A stretch of 64,000 nucleotides of DNA from an uncultured Cohaesibacter sp. (GTDB lineage: Bacteria; Pseudomonadota; Alphaproteobacteria; Rhizobiales; Cohaesibacteraceae): contig NZ_OY761553.1 in NCBI RefSeq assembly GCF_963664735.1, positions 4,337,001 to 4,401,000 on the forward strand, read 5' to 3'. Every line of letters starts with the position of its first letter. Within the stretch, counting starts at the first letter, position 1. Below are positions 47,562 through 55,699 of the stretch, piece after piece. Below the pieces are notes generated by a model, which saw nothing but the letters and a program-made list of their open reading frames with translations, did no database searches and had not been told where the DNA came from. The translations under genes were made by a program, and so were the position numbers.

Positions 47562-48389
47562 ATGAGTTCAAACGATAGTAAAAAGGCAGAATTCGCAAGT
47601 TGCGCCAGCTACAAGAACTTCGCTAAACGCGTCCTACGTTCCAGACGGTATGTGTTGGATGATGAAGGGCGTTGTTTTTTGGACGCTGTGTTAGCCACTT
47701 TGTCTAAAGATGAACGCGATAGGGAGCTTCCAAAAGGACAGATCTTCTATAGAGCTCAACGAGGAGTGGAATGGCTCGAACTGGAGGATGAAAACGGCAA
47801 TTCGATAGGGCCAGAAGTTTTTGGGTATGACGGTATGCGCATGAAACCGCTTTCTGACCGCGCGCGAGAAGGGCGCCTAAACCCTTCCGGAATCCCAGTT
47901 CTCTATGTAGCGAACACGATAGAAACGGCCATTTCTGAGGTCAGGCCATGGGTTGGCGCTGAAATATCGGTCGCTAAATGCCGATTAGTTCGCCCATTGA
48001 AGACACTGAATCTTTCCATTGGACATGGGAAGCATTCCGGTGCCGATTTCAGGCACTTTATGGGCGGTCCAGAACCAACAACTGATGACGTAAATGCGGC
48101 GGTTTGGATCGATATTGATAATGCCTTTTCTAGACCTATTACGGCGTCAGATGATCAGGCTGACTATGCACCCACCCAAATACTCGCGGAGTTGTTCCAA
48201 AGCGTTGGATATGAAGCAATCGTATATAAGAGCCAGTTCGGTGATAATGAGCAAATAACGGGATACAACATTGCAATTTTTGATCTTGATGCAATTGAAA
48301 TTGTCAGCTGCGAACCGCATCAGGTCGAATCCATCAAGATCAATGCGAGGCAGATTGGAAATCCGTGGTTTAGTTCGAAAAACCCATGA
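47562..48389 (+). CDS. RES-domain protein
   Basis: RES domains occur in toxins that modify or degrade NAD+ and are usually paired with an Xre-type antitoxin. The 275-residue protein (ATG at 47562; an alternative lies at 47556) has the RES landmarks FYRAQRG (Arg64), LYVANTIETAISEVRPW (Glu126) and YEAIVYKSQFGD (Ser224). The N-terminal extension of about 60 residues is longer than classic RES toxins. No antitoxin-like gene is next to it, only the IS relic upstream and attR downstream. The longer RES class may be an enzyme with another role. Confidence 0.8.
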   Translation: MSSNDSKKAEFASCASYKNFAKRVLRSRRYVLDDEGRCFLDAVLATLSKDERDRELPKGQIFYRAQRGVEWLELEDENGNSIGPEVFGYDGMRMKPLSDRAREGRLNPSGIPVLYVANTIETAISEVRPWVGAEISVAKCRLVRPLKTLNLSIGHGKHSGADFRHFMGGPEPTTDDVNAAVWIDIDNAFSRPITASDDQADYAPTQILAELFQSVGYEAIVYKSQFGDNEQITGYNIAIFDLDAIEIVSCEPHQVESIKINARQIGNPWFSSKNP

Positions 48390-48614
48390 TAGAATCAACG
48401 GACTACCGCAATAGCTACTCTTACAGCGGTCATTGGTGCGAACTGGACGAAGGTCGGTTATGTCCGCACACCCGAAGTTCGCTTGCTGCCAATGCTGCGA
48501 CTCAATGGAAGGTCCGTTACCCCAAACAGTCGATATAAAGGCGATGTGTTACCAAATCTGGGTAACTTCGGCCTACCGGGCGTAATTTATCGTTATATTC
48601 CAGTGCCCATCTTT

Positions 48615-48680
48615 GTCCCGTAGGGCGTACCACTTTGACAAAAAGCCCTTGCAGCTCAGGCAGTTGCGAGGGCTTTTGTC
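48615..48680 (+). repeat. attR: second copy of the tRNA-Glu 3' end plus terminator
   Basis: 66 bp identical to 35926-35992 except one missing base and one substitution. The first 18 bases are the tRNA 3' end including CCA, and the hairpin after it is the tRNA terminator. Only the 3' part of the tRNA is present, so the functional tRNA is at attL. Confidence 0.93.
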
Positions 48681-48801
48681 GTTTCATGGGAAGGCGCGTA
48701 CCGATAGATCTAGGTATCGGTGTATGAAACTTGCGATGTGCTGTTTCTGGTTCAGAGAATCACCAGCCACCTTGGGCTCGTTTCGCAGGAGCTGACGGTA
48801 T

Positions 48802-50745
48802 CTATTTGTCTGTTGACAATGCTGGCAGATGCATTTTTGAGACAAGCCAGCGGGATCCATAAGCGTTGAGATGCCCTGCATTTCGATAAAGCAAGATGCC
48901 GTCTTTTACCATGTTGCAGAACGTGTCGCTGCACATGGCGTCGGTGACCTTGCGTATTTCAACATTTGGCAGTTTTGCCGCTGCTGCTTCGTAAAATGCT
49001 TCTGTCGTGCTGGTGGATGCTTTTTTTGCTGTTCCGCATTGTGTTCCCGGTTTGAGGACTGCCTGTTTGACGCAAGCTGCTCTGAGATTCATGCCCCCTT
49101 GCACAGGCGTTGCAACCAGCAGTCGGATATGTCTTTCATCGAGCCAATTGGCAAAATCTACAAATGCACGAGCAAATCTGTCCCCGGATGCGACAAGATC
49201 ATCAAAGGGTTCGGTGAAATGAAAGTGGTTTGACAGGATAACCAGTTTCAGGTTCGGATTTGCTATGATGCGCTTTTTAAGCTCTTCGTGATAATCCCGG
49301 CACATCTGAACGCGGCGATAGTCGGGGCGATCCATACCCGGCACGCCGGAGCATGTTGAGTTGGTGACCTGACGTACCGAAAGATTTTGCTGTTTGGCCC
49401 AGACTTCCAGACCGGGAACCAGATGGTCAGCGTAGGAACTGCCGATAACAAAGACATCGAAACCATGTTTGGGGTCATAGTGCCCGTTCAGATCACAATA
49501 GTCATTTCTGTTGTTTGCCTTTTGCCAAGAGTCGCAGGCGTCTCGGTAGCTATTCTCGGAATATTCCTGGCGGTAGATTTCCTGCTCCCATGATGGCAGG
49601 CGCCAAGGCATTCCGCGGGTTACCATCAGGCTGCCGCCAAGAAGAGATACCGTGAGCAGGCTCAAGATGCCCGATCCAACCACAAGCCCCTGCCGCTTGA
49701 TGATTATGGCTCCCTTCCAGCGTCTGATGGGCGTTTCAACATAGCGCCAGGAAACGTAAGCAATCAGGAATGTTGCAACAACCAAAAGAGCCCAGACGAG
49801 GGGCGATAGCTCTTCGCCATAGGCAAGGCGGGCAAAGGAAAATAGAGGCCAATGCCACAAATAGACACCGTAAGAGATTAACCCTATCCAGACAAAAGGG
49901 CGGAAGGTAAGAAAACGCGTTGTGATATTTTCTTTCTGGACGCCGAGCCAGATAAGCACGGCCGTGCTCAAGACCAGAGGGATCGTCAGAGGTCCGGGCA
50001 GGTGGTAGTCCTCTGAAAGAGCAAACAGGCTGACAAGGATAATGAGGCCTGCCAGACCTGCAAACAGACTGGCAAAAGGAACCGTCTTGTTTTGTTGTGG
50101 CAACAAAAGGGCTGCCAATGCGCCGGTGCCCAGTTCCCACACGCGGGTTGAAAGAAAATAGAAGCTGTTATCTGATTGCGCCAACGGGCTGAAGAGAAGG
50201 AGACCCAGAGAGATGAGTGTGAGCGCCAAAACACACAGAGAGGCGGCAAGACGACGATGGGCAGGTAGCAGCTTTACGGCAAGCCCCAGCAGCACTGGCC
50301 AGACAAAATAAAACTGCTCTTCAACCGACAGGGACCAGAAATGCAGTAACGGATGCTGATTGGCCGGAGCTGCAAAATAGTCCAGCGTGTTGGCGAAATA
50401 GATGTTGGCGTGAAACAGCGCGGCAGCAATCATGCTTCTGCCGAAAATGACTGCGTCTTCGGGCGACATGACCACGAGTGCCATCAGAAATGACGTGAGC
50501 AACACCAGCGAGGAGGCCGGGATCAACCGGCGAATGCGCTTTTCCCAGAAAAGCAGGAGGTTTATCTTGCCATCACTGCTCGATTGGATCAGGGAGTTTG
50601 TGATGACAAAGCCGGATATGACAAAGAATATATCGACACCCAAATAGCCACCCGGAGCCATTTGAGACGAAATATGAAACAGGACCACTGGCAATATCGC
50701 CATCGCGCGCAGCCCATCAATGAAGCGATAATGAGTAGAGGTCAT
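48802..50745 (-). CDS. OafA/YrhL-type acyltransferase with SGNH domain
   Basis: Integral membrane acyltransferase that typically O-acetylates LPS O-antigen or other surface polysaccharides. The 647-residue protein has an N-terminal acyltransferase-3 domain with about ten membrane spans, beginning FIDGLRAMAILPVVLFHI and PGGYLGVDIFFVISGFVIT (with the conserved histidine in the first). It has a C-terminal SGNH-type domain (about 420 onward, FVIGSSYADHLVPGLE and a late NAGHLNAYGSRWL). It is the first intact gene outside attR. The acceptor glycan is unknown. Confidence 0.9.
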   Translation of the reverse strand: MTSTHYRFIDGLRAMAILPVVLFHISSQMAPGGYLGVDIFFVISGFVITNSLIQSSSDGKINLLLFWEKRIRRLIPASSLVLLTSFLMALVVMSPEDAVIFGRSMIAAALFHANIYFANTLDYFAAPANQHPLLHFWSLSVEEQFYFVWPVLLGLAVKLLPAHRRLAASLCVLALTLISLGLLLFSPLAQSDNSFYFLSTRVWELGTGALAALLLPQQNKTVPFASLFAGLAGLIILVSLFALSEDYHLPGPLTIPLVLSTAVLIWLGVQKENITTRFLTFRPFVWIGLISYGVYLWHWPLFSFARLAYGEELSPLVWALLVVATFLIAYVSWRYVETPIRRWKGAIIIKRQGLVVGSGILSLLTVSLLGGSLMVTRGMPWRLPSWEQEIYRQEYSENSYRDACDSWQKANNRNDYCDLNGHYDPKHGFDVFVIGSSYADHLVPGLEVWAKQQNLSVRQVTNSTCSGVPGMDRPDYRRVQMCRDYHEELKKRIIANPNLKLVILSNHFHFTEPFDDLVASGDRFARAFVDFANWLDERHIRLLVATPVQGGMNLRAACVKQAVLKPGTQCGTAKKASTSTTEAFYEAAAAKLPNVEIRKVTDAMCSDTFCNMVKDGILLYRNAGHLNAYGSRWLVSKMHLPALSTDK

Positions 50746-50856
50746 ATACCCGGACTTATTGCATATACAAGTGTGCCGTTAATGCTCATCTGCGGGTTGT
50801 AGTGTCAAGCGATTTGTTCTGCTTTCTACCATAAGGCGTTCGAGCCTTTTAGGGAT

Positions 50857-51837
50857 TTACCCGTTGGCAATAGCTTGCTTGCCATCATCATTTAGCAAAC
50901 GTTCCGCGGTGAAATTGTCGGTGATCAGGATGTCGAGGCATCCGGTTCTGAGCGCGCCGTGGATGGCTTCGGTCTTGGTTGCCCCACCGGCAAGAGCAAT
51001 CACCCGATCAACCTTTGCCAATGCATCCAGCGGCATGCCGATGACGCGATCATCAAGTGGTGTCTTGATGATGGTTCCATCGCGATCGAAAAAGCGAAGG
51101 CTCATGTCGCCAACGGCACCAGCCTCGGTCAGCTCGGCCAACTCTTTTGGCGAGAAGATATTGCCACTGCGCGCCAGCATGGAGGACGGCTCCGTGGCAC
51201 CGATGCCGACAATCGCCAGCGTTATCTTGTCAAACAGTTCCATCGTTTCGCGGATGTAGGAATCCCCCAGCAGAACCAGTCTGGCTTCGCGGGACTGGGC
51301 AACGCCGGGCGCTGTCAGCAAGCGGGCTTCGGCCCCGGTCAGGCGCGCCAGACGCGAAGTCAGCTGCGTGGCATGGGTCTGCACCGTCGGATCGCCCATG
51401 CCGCCCAAGGTTTGAACCACATATTTCACCCGGTCAGACCGCATGGGGTGGATATTCTCCACCATGCGCAAAATCGTCTCGCTCCAGCTGGAAACGCCGA
51501 TCACTTCATTTTGTTGCAGCGAAACTTCCAGAAAATGCGCGGCCGATTCACCGATCCGTTCCATGATGGTGCTCTGGCGATCTTCTGAGGCTTCCACGAC
51601 GATCGCTTCGGCCAACCCATATTTGTCGCGCAGCCCGGTTTCCAACTCCACGAAGGTGCCCGACGGCGCGACGATGGTGGTTCTGACGATCTCTTCTTCC
51701 TGCGCTTTCTTCAGCAGGCGCGAAATGGTCGCCTGGGAAATGCGCAAATGCTTGGCTATGTCCGCCTGTCTGCGACCCTCGACGTGATACATTTGAGCCA
51801 CGCGTGCGATAAGACGCAGTTCGTTTACTCTTGCCAA
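50857..51837 (-). CDS. SorC/DeoR-type sugar-binding transcriptional regulator
   Basis: 326-residue protein with an N-terminal helix-turn-helix (GRRQADIAKHLRISQATISR) and a C-terminal sugar-phosphate-binding domain of the SorC family (VIALAGGATKTEAIHGALRT near the end). Such proteins usually repress a nearby carbohydrate operon and respond to a sugar phosphate. No sugar genes are adjacent here, so the target is unclear. The ATG has a GGAGGAT-like site. Confidence 0.9.
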   Translation of the reverse strand: MARVNELRLIARVAQMYHVEGRRQADIAKHLRISQATISRLLKKAQEEEIVRTTIVAPSGTFVELETGLRDKYGLAEAIVVEASEDRQSTIMERIGESAAHFLEVSLQQNEVIGVSSWSETILRMVENIHPMRSDRVKYVVQTLGGMGDPTVQTHATQLTSRLARLTGAEARLLTAPGVAQSREARLVLLGDSYIRETMELFDKITLAIVGIGATEPSSMLARSGNIFSPKELAELTEAGAVGDMSLRFFDRDGTIIKTPLDDRVIGMPLDALAKVDRVIALAGGATKTEAIHGALRTGCLDILITDNFTAERLLNDDGKQAIANG

Positions 51838-52145
51838 CGGACATCCTCCAATGCAGATAATTCGCGCACGATACTATCCTGAAAGGTTGCTGAGTCAAAG
51901 CAGCGTTCGCTTTATCGCCAGCCGCCATTTCGATAGCTCGGATAATCTTTTCAAGTTATTGAAATATAATGTAAATTTATGTTTCTTCAGGCTCTTGTTG
52001 AGGCCTGAAAGGCTGTTGATATAGCATTTTTGTTTAAATCTTTGGTTTCTTTTACTTTTTTGTTTGAATTGACGAGATGGCAGGTCTACATTGCGACAAA
52101 TCAGTGACGGCCGTCTTCTTCAGAACTGTCGCTGTTTTTTGCGAA
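51838..52145. other. Intergenic region before tRNA-Glu(CTC)
   Basis: AT-rich, especially 51940-52070. It should contain promoters for the divergent regulator and the tRNA. No gene is supported. Confidence 0.5.
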
Positions 52146-52221
52146 GCGCCCTTCGTCTAGTGGTCTAGGACGCCGCCCTCTCACGGCGGCAACACGGGTT
52201 CGAACCCCGTAGGGCGTACCA
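52146..52221 (+). tRNA. tRNA-Glu (anticodon CTC)
   Basis: Acceptor GCGCCCT/AGGGCGT, anticodon stem CCGCC/GGCGG around CTCTCAC (anticodon CTC), T arm ACGGGTTCGAACCCCGT and encoded CCA. Close in sequence to tRNA-Glu(TTC) at 35869, which is the integration target. Confidence 0.94.
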
Positions 52222-52401
52222 AATTTTCAAGCTCTCCGAAAAATTGGCGCTTAAGGCTTGCTCATGGTTGCTCTGTGCGAGCTGCGAATTCCGTATTTTG
52301 TGCGATTTTTTGCCAATTTTTCTTGCAATTTTGAGCGAGGAGACGCAGATTCCAGTTAATATTCGTTGCTTTTACTCGAACTTTCCTTTCTCGAGGGACA
52401 A

Positions 52402-52833
52402 ATGACCAGCAGACCTGGATTTGATGAATGGGTGCTAGAATGCGCCGATGCTGTTGCCAAACGCAGCCGGGATCCATCGACAAAGGTGGGGTGTGTCATT
52501 GTACGTCCTGACAAGAGCTTTGCCGCTGTTGGCTATAATGGTTTTCCTCGTTCCATGGAAGATAAGCAAGAATGGTATGAGACACGCGAGGAGAAATATG
52601 ATCGTGTGATCCATGCTGAAATGAATGCTTTGGCGGCGATGAAGGAGCCGGCGAAAGGTTGCATTGTTTATGTAACACATCCTCCATGCAAGGAATGTAC
52701 GAAATTTCTCGCCGCTCATCAGGTAGCCAAGGTGGTTTGGCGCCATAATGACGGCATTCAGGGGCGGTTTGATACGACCCGCAGCGAGGAAATTTTCCGG
52801 GATTGTGGCATCGAGTATAAAGTCATTGCCTGA
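52402..52833 (+). CDS. dCMP deaminase-like cytidine deaminase
   Basis: Zinc enzyme of the CDA fold that deaminates dCMP to dUMP for thymidylate synthesis, also called ComEB-like. The 143-residue protein has the zinc signatures HAEMNAL (His71 and Glu73) and PPCKECTKF (Cys96 and Cys99). GAGGGA precedes the ATG. It is directly downstream of tRNA-Glu(CTC) and upstream of ybaK. Substrate choice between dCMP and another deoxynucleotide is not proven from sequence. Confidence 0.85.
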   Translation: MTSRPGFDEWVLECADAVAKRSRDPSTKVGCVIVRPDKSFAAVGYNGFPRSMEDKQEWYETREEKYDRVIHAEMNALAAMKEPAKGCIVYVTHPPCKECTKFLAAHQVAKVVWRHNDGIQGRFDTTRSEEIFRDCGIEYKVIA

Positions 52834-52960
52834 TCAGGGCTGTTTACGTTTCCTGTCGGTTTTGCGGAGCTTGTTGATGCTTGTCTCCACTGTTTGGAGA
52901 GCCTAAACAGGTCGTATGTCTATCGTGCTCTTCAGCACAATCATTTTTCAAGGTAATTTC

Positions 52961-53434
52961 ATGTCCGACAGTACGCCCGCAACACAAGCCCTCAAGAAGG
53001 GCAAGGTGGATTTTTCCCTTTTGCATTATGAGTATGATCATGATGCTGATCGGGTCGGTTTGCAGGCGGCGGAAGCCATTGGGGCAGATCCGGCGGAGGT
53101 ATTCAAATCCCTGATGATCGAGCTGGACGGCAAGCCGGTTTGTGCTGTGGTTCCTTCTGACTGTGAAGTCAATATGAAGAAACTGGCCAAAGCGCTGGGC
53201 GGAAAGCGAGCCGCGATGATGCATCCTGAAGATGCCGAACGGCTGACGGGGTATAAAGTCGGGGGCATTAGCCCTCTGGGGCAGCGCAAACGGGTGCCAA
53301 CCGCCCTTGACAAGAGCGCCATGGATAAAGCGAAAATCCATATCAACGGTGGTCAGCGTGGCTTGCAAATCAGGGTCGAGCCGAAGGCGCTGGTAGAGTA
53401 TATGCGCTGCGTTGTCGCCGATCTGGTTCGTTGA
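52961..53434 (+). CDS. ybaK: Cys-tRNA(Pro)/Cys-tRNA(Cys) deacylase YbaK
   Basis: Editing protein that removes cysteine from mischarged tRNA-Pro. The 157-residue protein has the YbaK/ProX fold motifs VFKSLMIELDGKPVCAVVPS and GKRAAMMHPEDAERLTGYKV, with the conserved GGISPLGQ segment. The in-frame upstream ATG at 52916 adds 15 residues without a clear site; ATG 52961 is preferred. It probably forms a small unit with the deaminase upstream. Confidence 0.92.
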   Translation: MSDSTPATQALKKGKVDFSLLHYEYDHDADRVGLQAAEAIGADPAEVFKSLMIELDGKPVCAVVPSDCEVNMKKLAKALGGKRAAMMHPEDAERLTGYKVGGISPLGQRKRVPTALDKSAMDKAKIHINGGQRGLQIRVEPKALVEYMRCVVADLVR

Positions 53435-53463
53435 CTGCTTTGGTAGAACACGGTCGGGCCAGT

Positions 53464-53880
53464 TCAGGAAACCCGGAAAGCCATACCGATTGATTCAGGC
53501 GCAGTTTCTTTAAATCCAAATTGCTCATAGAGCTTGTTGGCCGGAATGTCGGCAATGATCGTCACATAGGCCTTTGATTTCAAATGGCTGTTTACGTAGT
53601 CCATCAGGCTGGCCATGATGGCTTTTCCAAGGCCTTTGCCCTGATGCTCCGGGTCGACCGCGATGTCGCTGATGACAAATACGCAGCCGCCATCTCCCAC
53701 CAGTCGCCCGATCCCGACGACTTGACCTTCGTGATAGACCGTGGCCGCGGCTATGGTGCCTTTAAGGCCTCGTCTGGCCGCTTCTTCGGAATAGACGGTG
53801 AGACCTGTAATTTGCCTGAGGCGCAGGAAATCTTCCAAAGCAGGCGTTTCTCTTTCAAGGCGATACTGAGATCTATCCAT
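53464..53880 (-). CDS. GNAT-family N-acetyltransferase
   Basis: 138-residue protein with the GNAT motif A acetyl-CoA-binding sequence VDPEHQGKGLGKAIMASLMD and motif B (YVTIIADIPANKLYEQFGFK). It transfers an acetyl group to an amine-bearing substrate that cannot be identified from sequence. It is convergent with ybaK. Confidence 0.87.
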   Translation of the reverse strand: MDRSQYRLERETPALEDFLRLRQITGLTVYSEEAARRGLKGTIAAATVYHEGQVVGIGRLVGDGGCVFVISDIAVDPEHQGKGLGKAIMASLMDYVNSHLKSKAYVTIIADIPANKLYEQFGFKETAPESIGMAFRVS

Positions 53881-54112
53881 TTATTCCTTCTATTCTTTTC
53901 TTCAGCCTGGGGCATGTGGTTGGAAACTGAAATGGTGGGTGCCGGTGTTGAAACAATGTTCCTCATTTTTATGACGCCAGAGTGGCAAATTGACGCTGAT
54001 GTTTAGGCTCCAGCGGATTGATGCCCATATTATTGCCATAGATCCGGTGTTGTTAGGCTTCTTTGGGCAATGCGGCGCCTTGATGTGGATGGCGCCAGAA
54101 GGGACTGAGCCA

Positions 54113-54721
54113 ATGGATAGTCAAATTGATTTCAGAATAAAGCGGTTGTTTGCATGCCGTGCTCTGTTCGCATCTCTGTTTTTGCTGTCGGCAAGTCAGC
54201 CTTTGTTGGCGCAAACGCCCAGTGGTCAGGTTGCAACTCAAACAGAACAGGCGCCGATGGACGAGGACTGGCATAATGACGTCAGTACCGATGCCCTGCT
54301 CAGAGAGTTAACCCGTCTGGCAACCGAATTGGAGCAGCAGCGTAAAGACAACCAGAAACTGGCAGCGCAAGTGGCTCGTTTGACACATCGTATCGATGGT
54401 ATGCAGGAGCAATTGGCCGTGGTGGGTAATGGCGTGCCTGCTGCCAATCAGACGCCTGCGGTAGTCGATCTGAGTGGTCCTGATGGTGGTGTTCAGACTT
54501 CCTTGCCAGCAAAAAAAGAGACGCCTTCTCTGGCAGCTTCCATCGCATCTGGACAAAAGGCAGAGGGCGACAAGGGCGTTGAAATGGCTCCCCTTGCTCC
54601 TCTGGCATCAGCCCAAGGGGCCGGTATAAAGGCTGCCAAGCATCACAAGGAAGATGACAGTTATTTCTCGTATACGATGAAAAAGAGCAAAGAGCTATTT
54701 GCGAAGCTCACCGACTGGTGA
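54113..54721 (+). CDS. Exported coiled-coil protein of unknown function
   Basis: Start placed at the ATG at 54113, preceded by GAAGGGA. The upstream frame adds 41 residues without support. The 202-residue product begins with a signal peptide ending near LLAQ (residues 30-34), then a coiled coil (about 61-104, LATELEQQRKDNQKLAAQVA is part) and a low-complexity tail ending KSKELFAKLTDW. It is likely periplasmic or inner-membrane attached. No family is recognised. Confidence 0.6.
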   Translation: MDSQIDFRIKRLFACRALFASLFLLSASQPLLAQTPSGQVATQTEQAPMDEDWHNDVSTDALLRELTRLATELEQQRKDNQKLAAQVARLTHRIDGMQEQLAVVGNGVPAANQTPAVVDLSGPDGGVQTSLPAKKETPSLAASIASGQKAEGDKGVEMAPLAPLASAQGAGIKAAKHHKEDDSYFSYTMKKSKELFAKLTDW

Positions 54722-54734
54722 AGACTGTGATGTT

Positions 54735-54761
54735 GGTTGGCGATCCGTACGAACGCCAACC
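54735..54761. terminator. Stem-loop between convergent genes
   Basis: Perfect 8-bp stem GGTTGGCG / CGCCAACC between the exported protein gene and speB, with only a weak T-rich tail. It probably marks the 3' end of one or both transcripts. Confidence 0.5.
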
Positions 54762-54796
54762 TCTTGCATGGATCGAGGTTTGGTTGCGGGCCCCGT

Positions 54797-55675
54797 TCAG
54801 CTGTTGCTGACAAGGCCCATCAGGCGGTAGGTCAGATTGGCTGCGGTGAAGTCCCAAGCCCACTGACCTTCGATCGGGGCTAGTTCAACCACGTCGAAAC
54901 CCACGCAAAGGCGGCCCTTGAGTGCATGTGCTATCAGCTGCAAGCTTTGATAATAGCTCAACCCTCCGGGTACAGGTGTTCCCGTTGCAGGCATGATGGA
55001 AGGGTCGAGCCCGTCGACATCGAAGGTGATATAGACATGCTCGGGGAAATCCTCGGGTAGATCGACCGAGGTGATGCCTTCCGTCACAAGCTTCTCGGCA
55101 TCCACAAACTGGATATGGGCTTCATTCATACGCGAGTCCTGCTCTTCGCTGCTCAGAGCACGAATGCCGAATTGCATCAATGGCAAACGGCGCTCGACCG
55201 CGCAAAGATGCATGACCGAGGCGTGGGAATGCTTGTGGCCTTGATAGGCATTGCGTAAGTCGGCGTGGGCATCGATCTGAATGATGCCAACCGGCTCATC
55301 CAGCGCGTCAACCACCCCCATGATGGCGCCATAGGAGAGGCTGTGTTCACCGCCAAGGGTCACGGGAATGCGTCCGGCCTTGACACTTGCTTCGGTGCGG
55401 GCGCGCAGGTCTTTCATCACCTTTTCAATGGGCTGCTCGCAATTGATGACTTCGGAGGTGATGATGCCCTTTTTGATCGGGAAGCCCTTGCCGTCATAGC
55501 GTTCAAGCTCCTGACTTGCTTCCAACAGGGCAAAAGGCCCCGCCGATGTGCCAGCGCCATAGGAAACGGTTTTTTCCAGCGGGCAGGGGATGACCTCGAA
55601 CAAGGCGGTTTCTGGATCGCTTTCAGCATCGGTCAGTTCCGAAGCCAGAAAAGCAGGATAGGTCAAATCAAGCAT
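54797..55675 (-). CDS. speB: Agmatinase
   Basis: Manganese enzyme hydrolysing agmatine to putrescine and urea. The 292-residue protein has ureohydrolase metal ligands His111 (GGEHSLS), Asp135, His137 and Asp139 (QIDAHADLR), and Asp219 and Asp221 (TFDVDGLDP). It is the last gene of the minus-strand polyamine operon speA, carboxyspermidine dehydrogenase, nspC, speB. Here it supplies putrescine from SpeA-made agmatine to the carboxyspermidine route. Confidence 0.93.
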   Translation of the reverse strand: MLDLTYPAFLASELTDAESDPETALFEVIPCPLEKTVSYGAGTSAGPFALLEASQELERYDGKGFPIKKGIITSEVINCEQPIEKVMKDLRARTEASVKAGRIPVTLGGEHSLSYGAIMGVVDALDEPVGIIQIDAHADLRNAYQGHKHSHASVMHLCAVERRLPLMQFGIRALSSEEQDSRMNEAHIQFVDAEKLVTEGITSVDLPEDFPEHVYITFDVDGLDPSIMPATGTPVPGGLSYYQSLQLIAHALKGRLCVGFDVVELAPIEGQWAWDFTAANLTYRLMGLVSNS

Positions 55676-55699
55676 GGTATTTATCCTGTTCTATCCAAC

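Larger units (their letters stand above)
35926..48680. mobile_element. Integrative mobilizable element in tRNA-Glu
   Basis: About 12.7 kb bounded by attL and attR. It carries a tyrosine integrase next to the tRNA, a small ATGA-coupled gene, a MobV-like relaxase with strong dyad structures upstream, and cargo that includes unknown genes, a lipoprotein hydrolase, an autotransporter and a RES-domain protein. No type IV secretion, phage structural or replication gene is recognisable. Transfer would therefore need a helper, which is the definition of an IME. A decayed IS5-type fragment shows later rearrangement. Confidence 0.88.
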
